Assembly (NCBI GenBank): GCA_002717515.1
Contig: PBEC01000025.1
Coordinates: 91,263 to 155,262 of the forward strand
From: Flavobacteriales bacterium
GTDB lineage: Bacteria > Bacteroidota > Bacteroidia > Flavobacteriales_C > GCA-002722245
DNA: 64,000 bases
Direction: 5' to 3'
Both the position numbers and the translations under genes were made by a program. The stretch's first letter is position 1. Every line of letters begins with the position of its first letter. Below are positions 36,327 through 44,907 of the stretch, piece by piece. The notes beneath the pieces were generated by a model that ran no database searches, had not been told where the DNA came from, and worked only from the letters and a program-made list of their open reading frames with translations.

Positions 36327-37859
36327 ATGGAAGAATATGCTGCTGACTCAAAAAAATCAAGAAGAACAAGAAGTTTAACAAATGAGCAATTGATTGCCCA
36401 ACATGGTAAAATACCACCACAAGCTCTTGACTATGAAGAGGCTGTTCTTGGCGCAATAATGGTTGAAAAAGACGCACTTACAGAAGTAATTGATATTTTA
36501 AAAGCAGAATCTTTTTATAAAGATTCCCACCAAAAAATTTACGGTGCAATACAAGGACTTTTTCAAAGAAGCGAACCCATTGACCTTTTAACAGTAAAAA
36601 CAGCCCTCGAAAAAGAGGGCCATTTAGAAATTATTGGTGGTCCAGCCTACATAGCACAACTTACCTCAAAAATTGCATCTGCAGCAAATATAGAAGAACA
36701 TGCACGTGTAATTGCTCAAAAATACATTCAAAGAGAACTAATTCGAATTTCTTCGGAGATTATAAAGGAATCTTTCGACGAAACTTCAGATGTATTTGAC
36801 ATACTTGATTCAGCCGAAAACAAACTTTTTCAAGTAGCGCAAGGAAACATTAGAAAAAGTCATGATACCATGGCATCGTTAATTATTGCAGCAAAAGAGC
36901 AAATCAAAAAAGCTGGAGAAACAAAAGATGGAATAAATGGAATTCCTTCTGGATTTAACCGACTGGACAAATTAACTTCCGGCTTTAAAGGATCAGAACT
37001 TTTAATCCTGGCTGCTCGTCCTGCAATGGGAAAAACTGCTCTTGTTTTGAGTATGGCAAGAAACATTGTAATCGATTACAAATTACCTGTCGCTATATTC
37101 TCATTGGAAATGTCTGCTCTTCAAATGGTAATGAGAATGGTTTCTAATGAATCTGGTTTAGAGCAAGAAAAACTTAAAAAAGGAAAACTAGCCCAACACG
37201 AATGGGAACAACTCAACGCTAAAGTTGCTGCTTTGTCGGAAGCCCCTTTCTTTATTGACGACACTCCTGGACTATCCGTTTTCGAATTAAGAGCCAAAGC
37301 CAGACGACTAAAACAACAGCACCAAATTCAAATGATTATTATTGATTATCTTCAATTGATGAGTGCCGGTGGAAAAGATGGTGGAAACCGTCAAGAGGAG
37401 ATATCGATTATCTCTCGCTCACTTAAAATTATTGCTAAAGAATTAAATGTACCAGTCATTGCATTATCACAACTATCAAGAGCTGTTGAAACAAGGGGAG
37501 GTGATAAAAGACCACAACTATCCGACTTGAGAGAATCCGGTGCAATTGAACAAGATGCTGATATGGTTATGTTTATTTATCGTCCGGAATATTATGAAAT
37601 TACTGAAGATGCAGATGGTAATTCAACTGTTGGTTTAACTGAAATAATAGTTGCAAAACATCGAAATGGAGCTTTAGAAAACATTCCACTTAGATTTCAA
37701 TCTCGTTTTGGACGATTTGTTGATTGGGATCAAAACGGTTTCAGTGATTTTGGATCATTTCCGGCAGAGAATGGAGATTCCGAAGAATATAATGCACATA
37801 CAACCGTTATAAAAGGATCTCGTATGAATGATATGCCGAGTGATGACTTACCATTCTAA
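36327..37859 (+). CDS. dnaB: Replicative DNA helicase DnaB
   Basis: 510 residues, uninterrupted (no intein, a common insertion in this gene). The N-terminal domain (about 30-130, IPPQALDYEEAVLGAIMVEK) binds primase. The RecA-like core has IPSGFNRLDKLTSGFKGSEL, Walker A AARPAMGKTALVLSMARN, IFSLEMSALQMVMRM, Walker B IIIDYLQLMSAGG, ALSQLSRAVETRGGDKRPQL, DLRESGAIEQDADMVMF and IVAKHRNGALENI. The hexamer unwinds the lagging-strand template at the fork. A -7 box lies 4 nt upstream of the ATG. The secreted protein gene follows 17 nt downstream and may be read from the same transcript. Confidence 0.97.
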   Translation: MEEYAADSKKSRRTRSLTNEQLIAQHGKIPPQALDYEEAVLGAIMVEKDALTEVIDILKAESFYKDSHQKIYGAIQGLFQRSEPIDLLTVKTALEKEGHLEIIGGPAYIAQLTSKIASAANIEEHARVIAQKYIQRELIRISSEIIKESFDETSDVFDILDSAENKLFQVAQGNIRKSHDTMASLIIAAKEQIKKAGETKDGINGIPSGFNRLDKLTSGFKGSELLILAARPAMGKTALVLSMARNIVIDYKLPVAIFSLEMSALQMVMRMVSNESGLEQEKLKKGKLAQHEWEQLNAKVAALSEAPFFIDDTPGLSVFELRAKARRLKQQHQIQMIIIDYLQLMSAGGKDGGNRQEEISIISRSLKIIAKELNVPVIALSQLSRAVETRGGDKRPQLSDLRESGAIEQDADMVMFIYRPEYYEITEDADGNSTVGLTEIIVAKHRNGALENIPLRFQSRFGRFVDWDQNGFSDFGSFPAENGDSEEYNAHTTVIKGSRMNDMPSDDLPF

Positions 37860-37876
37860 ATTATACAGGCCAAAAA

Positions 37877-39178
37877 ATGAAACAACAAAAACAAAGAAAC
37901 TGTAAAATTTTTAAGTGTGTTTTGCTATCGCTTTTTTTTCTGTTGAGTACAGTTGTTAATGCTACCCGTTTATTGATTCCAATGGACGAAGTCCAAAAAA
38001 ATCATTTAAAATCATACGGCATAGCTTTTCATGCACTTCAAAATAAGATTGAAGTTGACTGGTTGTTAAACTACCGAGGAGGTTCTTTTGCCTTAAAACT
38101 AGACGATAAAATTCTTAAAGAATGTAAAGTAAGAGGTGTTTCATTTGAAATTATTGCGGACGTTCAATACAATAAAATAGTCGCAGAAATAACTAAACCT
38201 GAGGTAAATCAGGATGTCATGAAGCTTGAAAAAGCACCCAAAATTGCTGTTTACTCTCCAAAAAACAAACAGCCTTGGGATGATGCCGTAACTCTCGTAA
38301 TGACCTATGCAGAAATACCTTACGACGTCGTTTATGACGAAGAAATTTTAAAAGAAGATTTATCAAAATACGATTGGTTACACCTACATCATGAGGATTT
38401 CACAGGTCAATATGGTAAATTTTGGAGCTCCTATAAAAACGCGCCGTGGTTTCAAGAATATGTTCGATTTAATGAGGGACTAGCGGGAAAACTTGGTTTT
38501 AACAAAGTATCGGATTTAAAATTAGCGGTAGCATTAAAAATTAAAAATTTTGTTTCGCAAGGAGGATTCATGTTTGCTATGTGTGCAGCTACAGACTCAT
38601 ACGATATCGCCCTGGCAGCCCAAAATGTTGACATTTGTAAAGCTATGTTTGATGGTGACCCCAACGATCCAAATATGCAAACGAAACTAAATTACCTCAA
38701 CGGATTTGCTTTTAAGAATTACGTTTTAGTAAATAATCCCCACGAATATGAATTTAGTTCTATTGATGCCACAAAAGACCATTACAAGCTTTTTCAAGCA
38801 AAAGGAATTAAAGGAGATGTATTTACTTTATTTGATTTTAGTGCTAAATGGGATCCTGTACCAACTATGCTTTGTCAAAACCATACGACCGTAATAAAAG
38901 GTTTCATGGGGCAAACCACAGCTTTTCGAAAAGACAATCTCAGATCCGATGTATTGATAATGGGAGAGACAAAAGCAATAAATTCCGCACGTTATATCCA
39001 TGGAGACTATGGAAAAGGAACATGGACTTTTTATGGTGGGCATGATCCAGAGGATCACACCCATAGAGTCTCCGATCCTCCAACTGATTTAAATCTTTAC
39101 CCCAATTCACCTGGTTATCGTTTAATTTTGAACAACGTGCTTTTCCCTGCAGCAAAGAAAAAGCAGAGAAAGACATAA
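37877..39178 (+). CDS. Exported protein of the family often labelled asparagine synthetase B
   Basis: 433 residues. A basic N-terminus (MKQQKQRNCKIFKCVLLSLF then FLLSTVVNA) is a signal peptide, so the protein is exported. Conserved-looking blocks are RLLIPMDEVQKNHLKSYGIA, VDWLLNYRGGSFAL, DWLHLHHEDFTGQYGKFW, GGFMFAMCAATDSYDIALAA, HGDYGKGTWTFYGGHDPEDH and LNLYPNSPGYRLILNNVLFP. From memory, Bacteroidetes homologues are deposited as asparagine synthetase B. I see none of the N-terminal Cys glutaminase, the PP-loop SGGxDS or a cytoplasmic location that AsnB requires, so that name is probably wrong. The His/Gly-rich C-terminal block resembles a class-I glutamine-amidotransferase-like or ThuA-like fold, which is only a guess. 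It follows dnaB by 17 nt and ends at a terminator region. Confidence 0.6.
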   Translation: MKQQKQRNCKIFKCVLLSLFFLLSTVVNATRLLIPMDEVQKNHLKSYGIAFHALQNKIEVDWLLNYRGGSFALKLDDKILKECKVRGVSFEIIADVQYNKIVAEITKPEVNQDVMKLEKAPKIAVYSPKNKQPWDDAVTLVMTYAEIPYDVVYDEEILKEDLSKYDWLHLHHEDFTGQYGKFWSSYKNAPWFQEYVRFNEGLAGKLGFNKVSDLKLAVALKIKNFVSQGGFMFAMCAATDSYDIALAAQNVDICKAMFDGDPNDPNMQTKLNYLNGFAFKNYVLVNNPHEYEFSSIDATKDHYKLFQAKGIKGDVFTLFDFSAKWDPVPTMLCQNHTTVIKGFMGQTTAFRKDNLRSDVLIMGETKAINSARYIHGDYGKGTWTFYGGHDPEDHTHRVSDPPTDLNLYPNSPGYRLILNNVLFPAAKKKQRKT

Positions 39179-39194
39179 GAAGTATGAATTGAAT

Positions 39195-39226
39195 AAAAAA
39201 AATGCCGTCCTATGAAGAACGGCATC
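39195..39226 (-). terminator. Rho-independent terminator
   Basis: Stem ATGCCGT / ACGGCAT with an imperfect inner part and a run of about eight T on the minus strand (plus A-run 39195-39202). It lies 24 nt beyond the minus-strand stop at 39250. It also stands 17 nt after the plus-strand stop at 39178, but lacks a T-run in that direction. Confidence 0.75.
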
Positions 39227-39249
39227 AACAACTAAAAGTCAAATTTAAC

Positions 39250-39711
39250 CTACTTGCGGGAATTATATACAACTAAATCATCAGATTTAAATCGAGCTTT
39301 GGTTACTTTTGATTCCAACCACAGCTCTGTAAGTAATCTTTCAACACTAATTCCTTCTTTATCAAACGTAACTGACTCTTCTATCCAGTTTAATGTTTTG
39401 GTTTCAGATTTATTTTCTTGTAACAAATTGAATATTTCAGCTTTAGCACTTTCTTTATTTGAAATAAGTTCTTCAGGAAAATCTCTAGCTACTTTTGTTA
39501 AATTATCAGTAAACTCTTTACCTGACATCAAATCTTTAACTCTTACTCGAGCAGCACCTTCTTCGTTGTTCTCATCTTTTTGAGTTGCAGAAAATCCTTT
39601 CCAGATAATTTTACAATACTTAATTTTTTTCTTACTGTCTTCCATTACCAAGATTCTATTTTCAAGGTAATCCGTGTCTTTAATAATTTCTTTTGCAGTT
39701 GTTTGGTCCAT
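39250..39711 (-). CDS. Hypothetical cytoplasmic protein
   Basis: 153 residues from the ATG at 39711 (MDQTTAKEIIKDTDYLENRI); an upstream in-frame ATG at 39771 would add 20 residues that look like read-through of intergenic DNA. No signal peptide or membrane segment. The protein is charged, with VMEDSKKKIKYCKIIWKGFS, ARVRVKDLMSGKEFTDNLTK and VERLLTELWLESKVTKARFK then DDLVVYNSRK. I recognise no family. It could be a small nucleic-acid- or protein-binding factor, judging only by its high Lys/Glu content. It is flanked by a terminator downstream and a 19-bp palindrome about 90 nt upstream of its start. Confidence 0.5.
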   Translation of the reverse strand: MDQTTAKEIIKDTDYLENRILVMEDSKKKIKYCKIIWKGFSATQKDENNEEGAARVRVKDLMSGKEFTDNLTKVARDFPEELISNKESAKAEIFNLLQENKSETKTLNWIEESVTFDKEGISVERLLTELWLESKVTKARFKSDDLVVYNSRK

Positions 39712-39797
39712 GAGGTGTAATATTAGTTTGATTTCACTTACAAATAAATAACCTTTTGATGTACCATGCAATCATTTTTAGCTTAACACCTGAAATT

Positions 39798-39816
39798 TAA
39801 CCTATTAAATAGGTTA
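39798..39816. promoter_or_regulatory. 19-bp perfect palindrome, possible operator
   Basis: TAACCTATT at 39798-39806 and its exact complement AATAGGTTA at 39808-39816 share a single central A. It lies between the nhaC-like stop (39835) and the hypothetical gene start (39711). A T-run follows on the plus strand only, which is the wrong direction for the minus-strand genes, so an operator is more likely than a terminator. Confidence 0.35.
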
Positions 39817-39834
39817 TTTTTTCGTTAAACAATT

Positions 39835-41427
39835 TTATTTTCCTGTCGTATTGAATTTTTTACCGCCCAAAACCTTGATAATCAACCAAATTAAGACACC
39901 TCCGATAATATATAGCACAATCAAATTCAAATCTAAAATTGAATGTAAAAAAATCAACAGTACAGAAATACCTCCGGCGACTAAACAATAAATTAACTGA
40001 GAATTTACATGATTAATGTGATTGCATCCTGTTGCCATCGAACTAAGTACTGTTGTATCCGAAATCGGAGAACAATGATCTCCTAAAACAGATCCGGATA
40101 AAACAGATGCGATGGATGCATAAAAAATACTGTATTCAAAATATTCAGTAGTTTTAAAAGATAAACAAACCGATATAACAATAGGAATTAGAATACCCAT
40201 AGTGCTAAAGCTAGAGCCTGTAGAAAAAGCAACCAAAGAAGATAATATAAAAGTTATTAGAGGGATGATGTAAAAAGACACGTTACTTTGTGACATAATA
40301 TGACCTATATAATCCCCCAATTTTAAGTCCTCTAAAACACCATTCAATCCCCAAGCTAAAATTAAAATTGTAAGTGCTGGCAATATCGATTTAAATCCTT
40401 CAAACATCCAGTTCAGATTTTCTGAAACTTTGTTCTTTGTGCAAACGCTTATGAAAAAAACAGTAAAAAAGCACGAACCGCTTCCCCAAAGTAAACCTTT
40501 ATAGCAATTTCCTGTTTGAATGGCATTTATAACCCCCCTCTTAGTTTCCCCTGTAATATAAATCCCAAAGAGTGTCACGAACAACAAAAGAATAATTGGA
40601 ACAATTGCCCAAACAGCAGCAATGGATTTTTGAATTTCTACTTTTGAAGTTAACACTTGATCAGGCATTGCCTCGAATTTTTTCATCGAACCGAAATCCT
40701 TACCTGTTAGAATTAATATAAAAACAAAAATCAGCATTAGAATTGGATAAAACGAATAGGGTACCGAATTTAAAAAAATACCATATGCAGAATCCAAACT
40801 GTCATAATTTGCAGAATCCAAACCGTCTTTGATTAACTGAATTTCATACCCAATCCATGTTGAAACAAAGGCAATACTTGCAATTGGAGCTGCAGTCGCA
40901 TCTACAACAAAAGCCAACTTCTCTCTAGATATTTTGAATCGATCAGTAATTTTTTGCATCGTATTTCCAACAACTAATGTGTTTGCATAATCATCAAAAA
41001 AGACAAAAAATCCCATGAAGTAGGTTATTAAAAGAGCTGATCGTTTTGATTTCGCAAATTTACTCAACCATTGAATCAACCCATTGAAAGCTCCCATTTT
41101 TGTCATAATATGTATTGAACCAGCAATCAAAAATGAAAACAAAAGAATGGATGCATGTTCTCTATTTGCTATTGAATTCAAAAGATAAAAATCAAAAACT
41201 TTATCAATTCCAAAAAAATAACTTTGTGATTCATGTAAAAAAGATTGAATTACAGATCCACTTATTAGTCCTGTTAAAAGGGAAAGAACAACTTGTTTAG
41301 TTGATATGGCTAAAAAAATAGCAAGTAAGGCTGGAATAATGCCATACCAAGTTAGATGATTCATTTCAGTACCCGCAAACAATTGAGGAGAAACCAGGAA
41401 AAATCCGAAAAAAAACAATCTTTTCAT
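39835..41427 (-). CDS. NhaC-family Na+/H+ antiporter
   Basis: 530 residues with about eleven membrane helices. The start region MKRLFFFGFFLVSPQLFAGT resembles an extra signal-like helix before the NhaC core. Core features are LTWYGIIPALLAIFLAISTK, LLTGLISGSVI, FFDDYANTLVVGNTMQKITD with adjacent Asp residues in a membrane segment, FVVDATAAPIASIAFVSTWI, STGSSFSTMGILIPIVI and GSVLGDHCSPISDTTVLSS. The last block, GDHCSPISDTT, is a hallmark of the NhaC family. It exchanges Na+ (or another substrate) for protons; some relatives carry malate/lactate, and substrate cannot be fixed by reading. It lies 80 nt downstream of the RND gene in the same direction. Confidence 0.85.
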   Translation of the reverse strand: MKRLFFFGFFLVSPQLFAGTEMNHLTWYGIIPALLAIFLAISTKQVVLSLLTGLISGSVIQSFLHESQSYFFGIDKVFDFYLLNSIANREHASILLFSFLIAGSIHIMTKMGAFNGLIQWLSKFAKSKRSALLITYFMGFFVFFDDYANTLVVGNTMQKITDRFKISREKLAFVVDATAAPIASIAFVSTWIGYEIQLIKDGLDSANYDSLDSAYGIFLNSVPYSFYPILMLIFVFILILTGKDFGSMKKFEAMPDQVLTSKVEIQKSIAAVWAIVPIILLLFVTLFGIYITGETKRGVINAIQTGNCYKGLLWGSGSCFFTVFFISVCTKNKVSENLNWMFEGFKSILPALTILILAWGLNGVLEDLKLGDYIGHIMSQSNVSFYIIPLITFILSSLVAFSTGSSFSTMGILIPIVISVCLSFKTTEYFEYSIFYASIASVLSGSVLGDHCSPISDTTVLSSMATGCNHINHVNSQLIYCLVAGGISVLLIFLHSILDLNLIVLYIIGGVLIWLIIKVLGGKKFNTTGK

Positions 41428-41507
41428 TTAAAAAACGAATATAATACTTCTGATTCATCAACTTTCATTATTCGAAATTTAAACTGCTCCTACAAAATAA
41501 TAAATTA

Positions 41508-43793
41508 TTATATCTTCTGAGGAGTAGCTAACCCATAAAGCATGATTAACGGCATAATCATTAAATCAAGGGTTAAGGCAATAAAAAGTGTGACACTGCC
41601 CATTAAACCCATATAAAAAGTGCTCGTAAAGGAACTGAAAAGTAATGTAAGGAAGCCTCCAACAAGAATTAAGGAAGTAACAATAATTGCTTTTCCTGAG
41701 GACAAATAGCTTCGCTTTAAGGCATACAAATGATTACGACCTTTCCTTCGTTCCAATTTATATTTTGATAGCAAATGAATAGTATCATCAACAGCGATAC
41801 CAAATGCCAGTGTGAAAATTAAACTTGTACTGATTTTAAGGTCTATATCTGATATCCACATAACTGTAGTAAGAAGCAATAGAGGTAATATATTTGGTAT
41901 TAAAGAAAATAGAGCAATCCTGAACGAATTAAACATAATTCCAACAACTAAAGCAATAACAGCAAAGGCTAAAATCAACCCTAAAATCAAAGTTTTTGAA
42001 AGAGTAGAATTATTATTATCAATTAAAACAGCAGTACCTGTGAGCTTAATTTTCATAACATCCGGATTGATATTTTCCTCTAGAAACTTTTCCAGATTAC
42101 GATTTGCCTCTTTAATTTTTAATCCTCCAACATCTCTTAACTTCCCTGTTAACCTGCAACTGAGTGAATCTGTTGAAATTAAATTCAAATTTTTATTCAA
42201 ATCCATTTTCTTAAATTTCGAAGCGCCTCTTTTCATTTGCTTTAAGAGTGTGTTTAGCCGTCTTTCTGTTTCTGGTAAACAACGATGTTTCGGTTTTGAT
42301 CCATTTTTAATAAAATTAGCCTCTTTAATTATTGTTAATGGAGAAGTTAAAAACCCAACTCCCTCAACAGTGTAATTCTTTTTTAAATAATTTTCTAACT
42401 TTTGTAGCTCTTTTAAAAATTCAAAACCTAATACTCCATTTGGGTGTTGAGTAATTAATTCTGCTTCAAACGGCCTTAATCCTGAATAATTTTCTTCAAA
42501 ATAAACTACGTCTTTCTTAATTGGGTCATTATCGGATAAATCCTCAAGAATGAAATTATTAATCTTGAGCTCGCTCGCCGTATAAATACCTAGCAAGGTT
42601 AAAGAGGAGAGAATCACAACGACTTTTTTCTTATTGCGTATAACGCTTAAAAACCAAATCCTTAAATATTTGTCCCAAAAATTACTGTTGCTTGATTGTA
42701 TCAATTTTTTCGGAGGTTTAACCAAAACTAAAACACTGGGCAATAACGTAAAAGCTAAAAAATAGGCCACAAAAACACTTATCCCAGCATAAATACCGAA
42801 CTCTTTTATGGGTGTAATATTCGCTGAAATAAGAGAAAAAAAACCAATTGAAGTAGTTAGTGAAGTTAAAAAAGTCGCCCATCTAACTTCTTTAAATGCT
42901 ACCCTTAAAGCATCAATTTTACTTTTACCAAAACGTAATTCGTCAATGTATTTTGTGAGCAAATGAACCAAATCGGACATTCCAACAACAAAAATAATTG
43001 TCGGTAACATTACCATTAATAAGTCAAATGATTTTCCTGTAAAAAGCATAACTGCTAATGTCCAAACCATAGCGACCAATACAATAAGTAAAGGAACGAC
43101 TACTCCCCACCAACTTCTGAAAGAAATGTATAAAAATCCAACCAGGAGAGCTATTGAAGAAGATATAAAAATGCCCAGCTCCAATATCATTTTTTTTATA
43201 AAATACGTTTGCCCCAAAACTCTACCTGCCACTCTAAAAACTTCAAAATCATACAGGTTCCTTTTTTGATCTATTAAACTCAATACATGGTTTGCTTCAC
43301 TTTTATTCAGATTCTCCTTAGTTTGAATAAAAACACAAATAGACTTACCGTTTTTTGATAATAAACTTCCGACTAACTGATCATTCCCATAAATTCTTAG
43401 ACTGTCTTCTTTGGATATCGATGCCTTTCGAAGATCCAAATAAGGCTTAAATACTAAACCACTAAAACCGGACTTCTTGTAATATCCACAATTATGTACA
43501 GGCGATGCAATAAATTCAACAAGAGAATCCTTTATTAATTCATCTCCCATTTTTTTTACGTGCAATAAAAAATCTTTTTGAAAAATCCCCTTATTATTTT
43601 CAATTCCTATAAGAAGAAAATCACTATCGGCTCCATATTGGTTTTTAAATTTTTCATAATGTATCTTTGAATCGTCCGATTTTGGAAAATACTTTTCGTA
43701 ATCATAATCAAAACCGAGATACTGCAATTGGTATAAAAAAAACACAGTAAGAACTGTAAAAAAAAGGAGTAAGGTTTTTGGCCATTTTATCAC
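41508..43793 (-). CDS. RND/MMPL-superfamily exporter
   Basis: 761 residues with a GTG start at 43793 (MIKWPKTLLLFFTVLTVFFL, with GTG read as Met). The layout is the RND two-fold repeat: helix 1, a large periplasmic loop (about 30-200), helices 2-6 (about 205-365), a second helix and loop (about 395-600), and helices 8-12 (about 610-755). TM4-type ILVGMSDLVHLLTKY-like (VVGMSDLVHLL) and TM10-type FGIAVDDTIHLLSKY motifs carry the proton-relay Asp residues. It resembles the predicted exporter/hopanoid-HpnN and MMPL group that moves lipids, not the tripartite AcrB type, since no MFP gene is adjacent. An exact TATTTTTG box lies 4 nt upstream of the GTG. Confidence 0.82.
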   Translation of the reverse strand: MIKWPKTLLLFFTVLTVFFLYQLQYLGFDYDYEKYFPKSDDSKIHYEKFKNQYGADSDFLLIGIENNKGIFQKDFLLHVKKMGDELIKDSLVEFIASPVHNCGYYKKSGFSGLVFKPYLDLRKASISKEDSLRIYGNDQLVGSLLSKNGKSICVFIQTKENLNKSEANHVLSLIDQKRNLYDFEVFRVAGRVLGQTYFIKKMILELGIFISSSIALLVGFLYISFRSWWGVVVPLLIVLVAMVWTLAVMLFTGKSFDLLMVMLPTIIFVVGMSDLVHLLTKYIDELRFGKSKIDALRVAFKEVRWATFLTSLTTSIGFFSLISANITPIKEFGIYAGISVFVAYFLAFTLLPSVLVLVKPPKKLIQSSNSNFWDKYLRIWFLSVIRNKKKVVVILSSLTLLGIYTASELKINNFILEDLSDNDPIKKDVVYFEENYSGLRPFEAELITQHPNGVLGFEFLKELQKLENYLKKNYTVEGVGFLTSPLTIIKEANFIKNGSKPKHRCLPETERRLNTLLKQMKRGASKFKKMDLNKNLNLISTDSLSCRLTGKLRDVGGLKIKEANRNLEKFLEENINPDVMKIKLTGTAVLIDNNNSTLSKTLILGLILAFAVIALVVGIMFNSFRIALFSLIPNILPLLLLTTVMWISDIDLKISTSLIFTLAFGIAVDDTIHLLSKYKLERRKGRNHLYALKRSYLSSGKAIIVTSLILVGGFLTLLFSSFTSTFYMGLMGSVTLFIALTLDLMIMPLIMLYGLATPQKI

Positions 43794-43797
43794 AATT

Positions 43798-43805
43798 CAA
43801 AAATA
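43798..43805 (-). promoter_or_regulatory. -7 promoter element (TATTTTTG) abutting the RND gene start
   Basis: Exact TAnnTTTG on the minus strand with four bases (AATT) between it and the GTG start at 43793. Same spacing as at ttcA and dnaB. No -33 TTG is visible. Confidence 0.5.
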
Positions 43806-43884
43806 ACTTAAAAAACGATAATTAAGTATTTGTATTACTTCTTTAACTTTTCTTTTACTATCAGGAGTTGTATTTTAGTTGAGT

Positions 43885-44907
43885 ATGATTAATCTGAATT
43901 TTTCAAATATTGGAATTGATGAGGCACTATCTATTCTTTCATCTCATAATGAAAAATGGATACAAGAGTATCATGATTTTTTATTCAATTATTCAAAGCA
44001 GGAAAAATTCAACGTCAAAACAAGTGGAACTACCGGAAAAAGAAAAACAATAATTGTTTCCAAGTTGCAAATGAAGCAAAGCGCTACCTCTACCTTAAAC
44101 TATTTTAATTTAAGGGAGGGAAATTCTACCTTACTGACATTAAGTTGCGACTTTATTGCTGGAAAAATGATGCTTGTACGTGCAATTGAAGGAAAACTGA
44201 ATCTTTTTTTGGCAAAACCTACCAGTGATCCCTCTAATTATTTTTCAAGAGAATATGATTTTGTTCCTCTTGTACCTATGCAAGTAGAAAGCATCATTAA
44301 ATCCAAAAAATTAAATCAAATTCGAAACTTACTTATAGGTGGAGGAAAATTAAGCAAGGATATCATTCAAAGTATTCAGCAGTTTAACATAAAAGCATAT
44401 GAATCCTTTGCTACAACAGAGACTTTAACTCATTTCGCTTTAAAAAGAATTTGTCCAGATTTCAATGAATGGTTCAAAACCATAAATGGATTCGAGATAG
44501 ATAAAAATGAAAAAGGTGAACTCGTAATTAAAAAAAATTTCATCACAAACTGTGAATTGATAACAAATGACTTAATCGAGAAAAAATCAGACTCCGAATT
44601 CAAATGGCTTGGTCGATCAGATAATGTCATTAACTCAGGAGGTATAAAACTCATACCGGAGGAAATTGAAAATAAAATATCAGAACTGATTCCTTCAGAA
44701 TTCGTTCTAATTGGAATGCCCGACGAAAAACTAGGAGAAAGAATTGCCCTTGTAAGTAAAAAACCATTGAGAATTACCCTAGATGAAATTAATGCAGTAC
44801 TGTCCAGATACGAAAAAATTAGAGTCTCTTACGTTGTTAAAAGATTTCCCTTAACTTCTAGTGGAAAAATTAAAAGAAAAGAGTTACAAAAAATGTTAAA
44901 TGCGTAA
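43885..44907 (+). CDS. menE: o-Succinylbenzoate-CoA ligase (short Bacteroidetes MenE)
   Basis: 340 residues from the ATG at 43885; a TTG six bases earlier adds only two residues. Adenylating-enzyme motifs: P-loop KTSGTTGKRKTIIVSK, ALKRI/FATTETLTHFALK (A5-like), SEFKWLGRSDNVINSGGIKL (A7-A8) and FPLTSSGKIKRKELQ with the catalytic C-terminal Lys. The length and LTLSCDFIAGKMMLVRAIEG block match the short MenE form of Bacteroidetes, which activates o-succinylbenzoate with ATP and CoA in menaquinone synthesis. Other small acyl-CoA ligases are possible but fit less well. Other men genes are not adjacent. The next gene overlaps its 3' end by 8 nt, starting the long plus-strand run to 53754. Confidence 0.85.
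   Translation: MINLNFSNIGIDEALSILSSHNEKWIQEYHDFLFNYSKQEKFNVKTSGTTGKRKTIIVSKLQMKQSATSTLNYFNLREGNSTLLTLSCDFIAGKMMLVRAIEGKLNLFLAKPTSDPSNYFSREYDFVPLVPMQVESIIKSKKLNQIRNLLIGGGKLSKDIIQSIQQFNIKAYESFATTETLTHFALKRICPDFNEWFKTINGFEIDKNEKGELVIKKNFITNCELITNDLIEKKSDSEFKWLGRSDNVINSGGIKLIPEEIENKISELIPSEFVLIGMPDEKLGERIALVSKKPLRITLDEINAVLSRYEKIRVSYVVKRFPLTSSGKIKRKELQKMLNA

Noticed and set aside
39712..39771. Upstream start of the 153-residue hypothetical protein
   Set aside because: The extra 20 residues look like translated intergenic sequence; the ATG at 39711 begins a normal charged N-terminus. Not certain.
41812..42375. 187-codon plus-strand frame inside the RND gene
   Set aside because: It is antisense to well-conserved membrane helices and has no recognisable motif.
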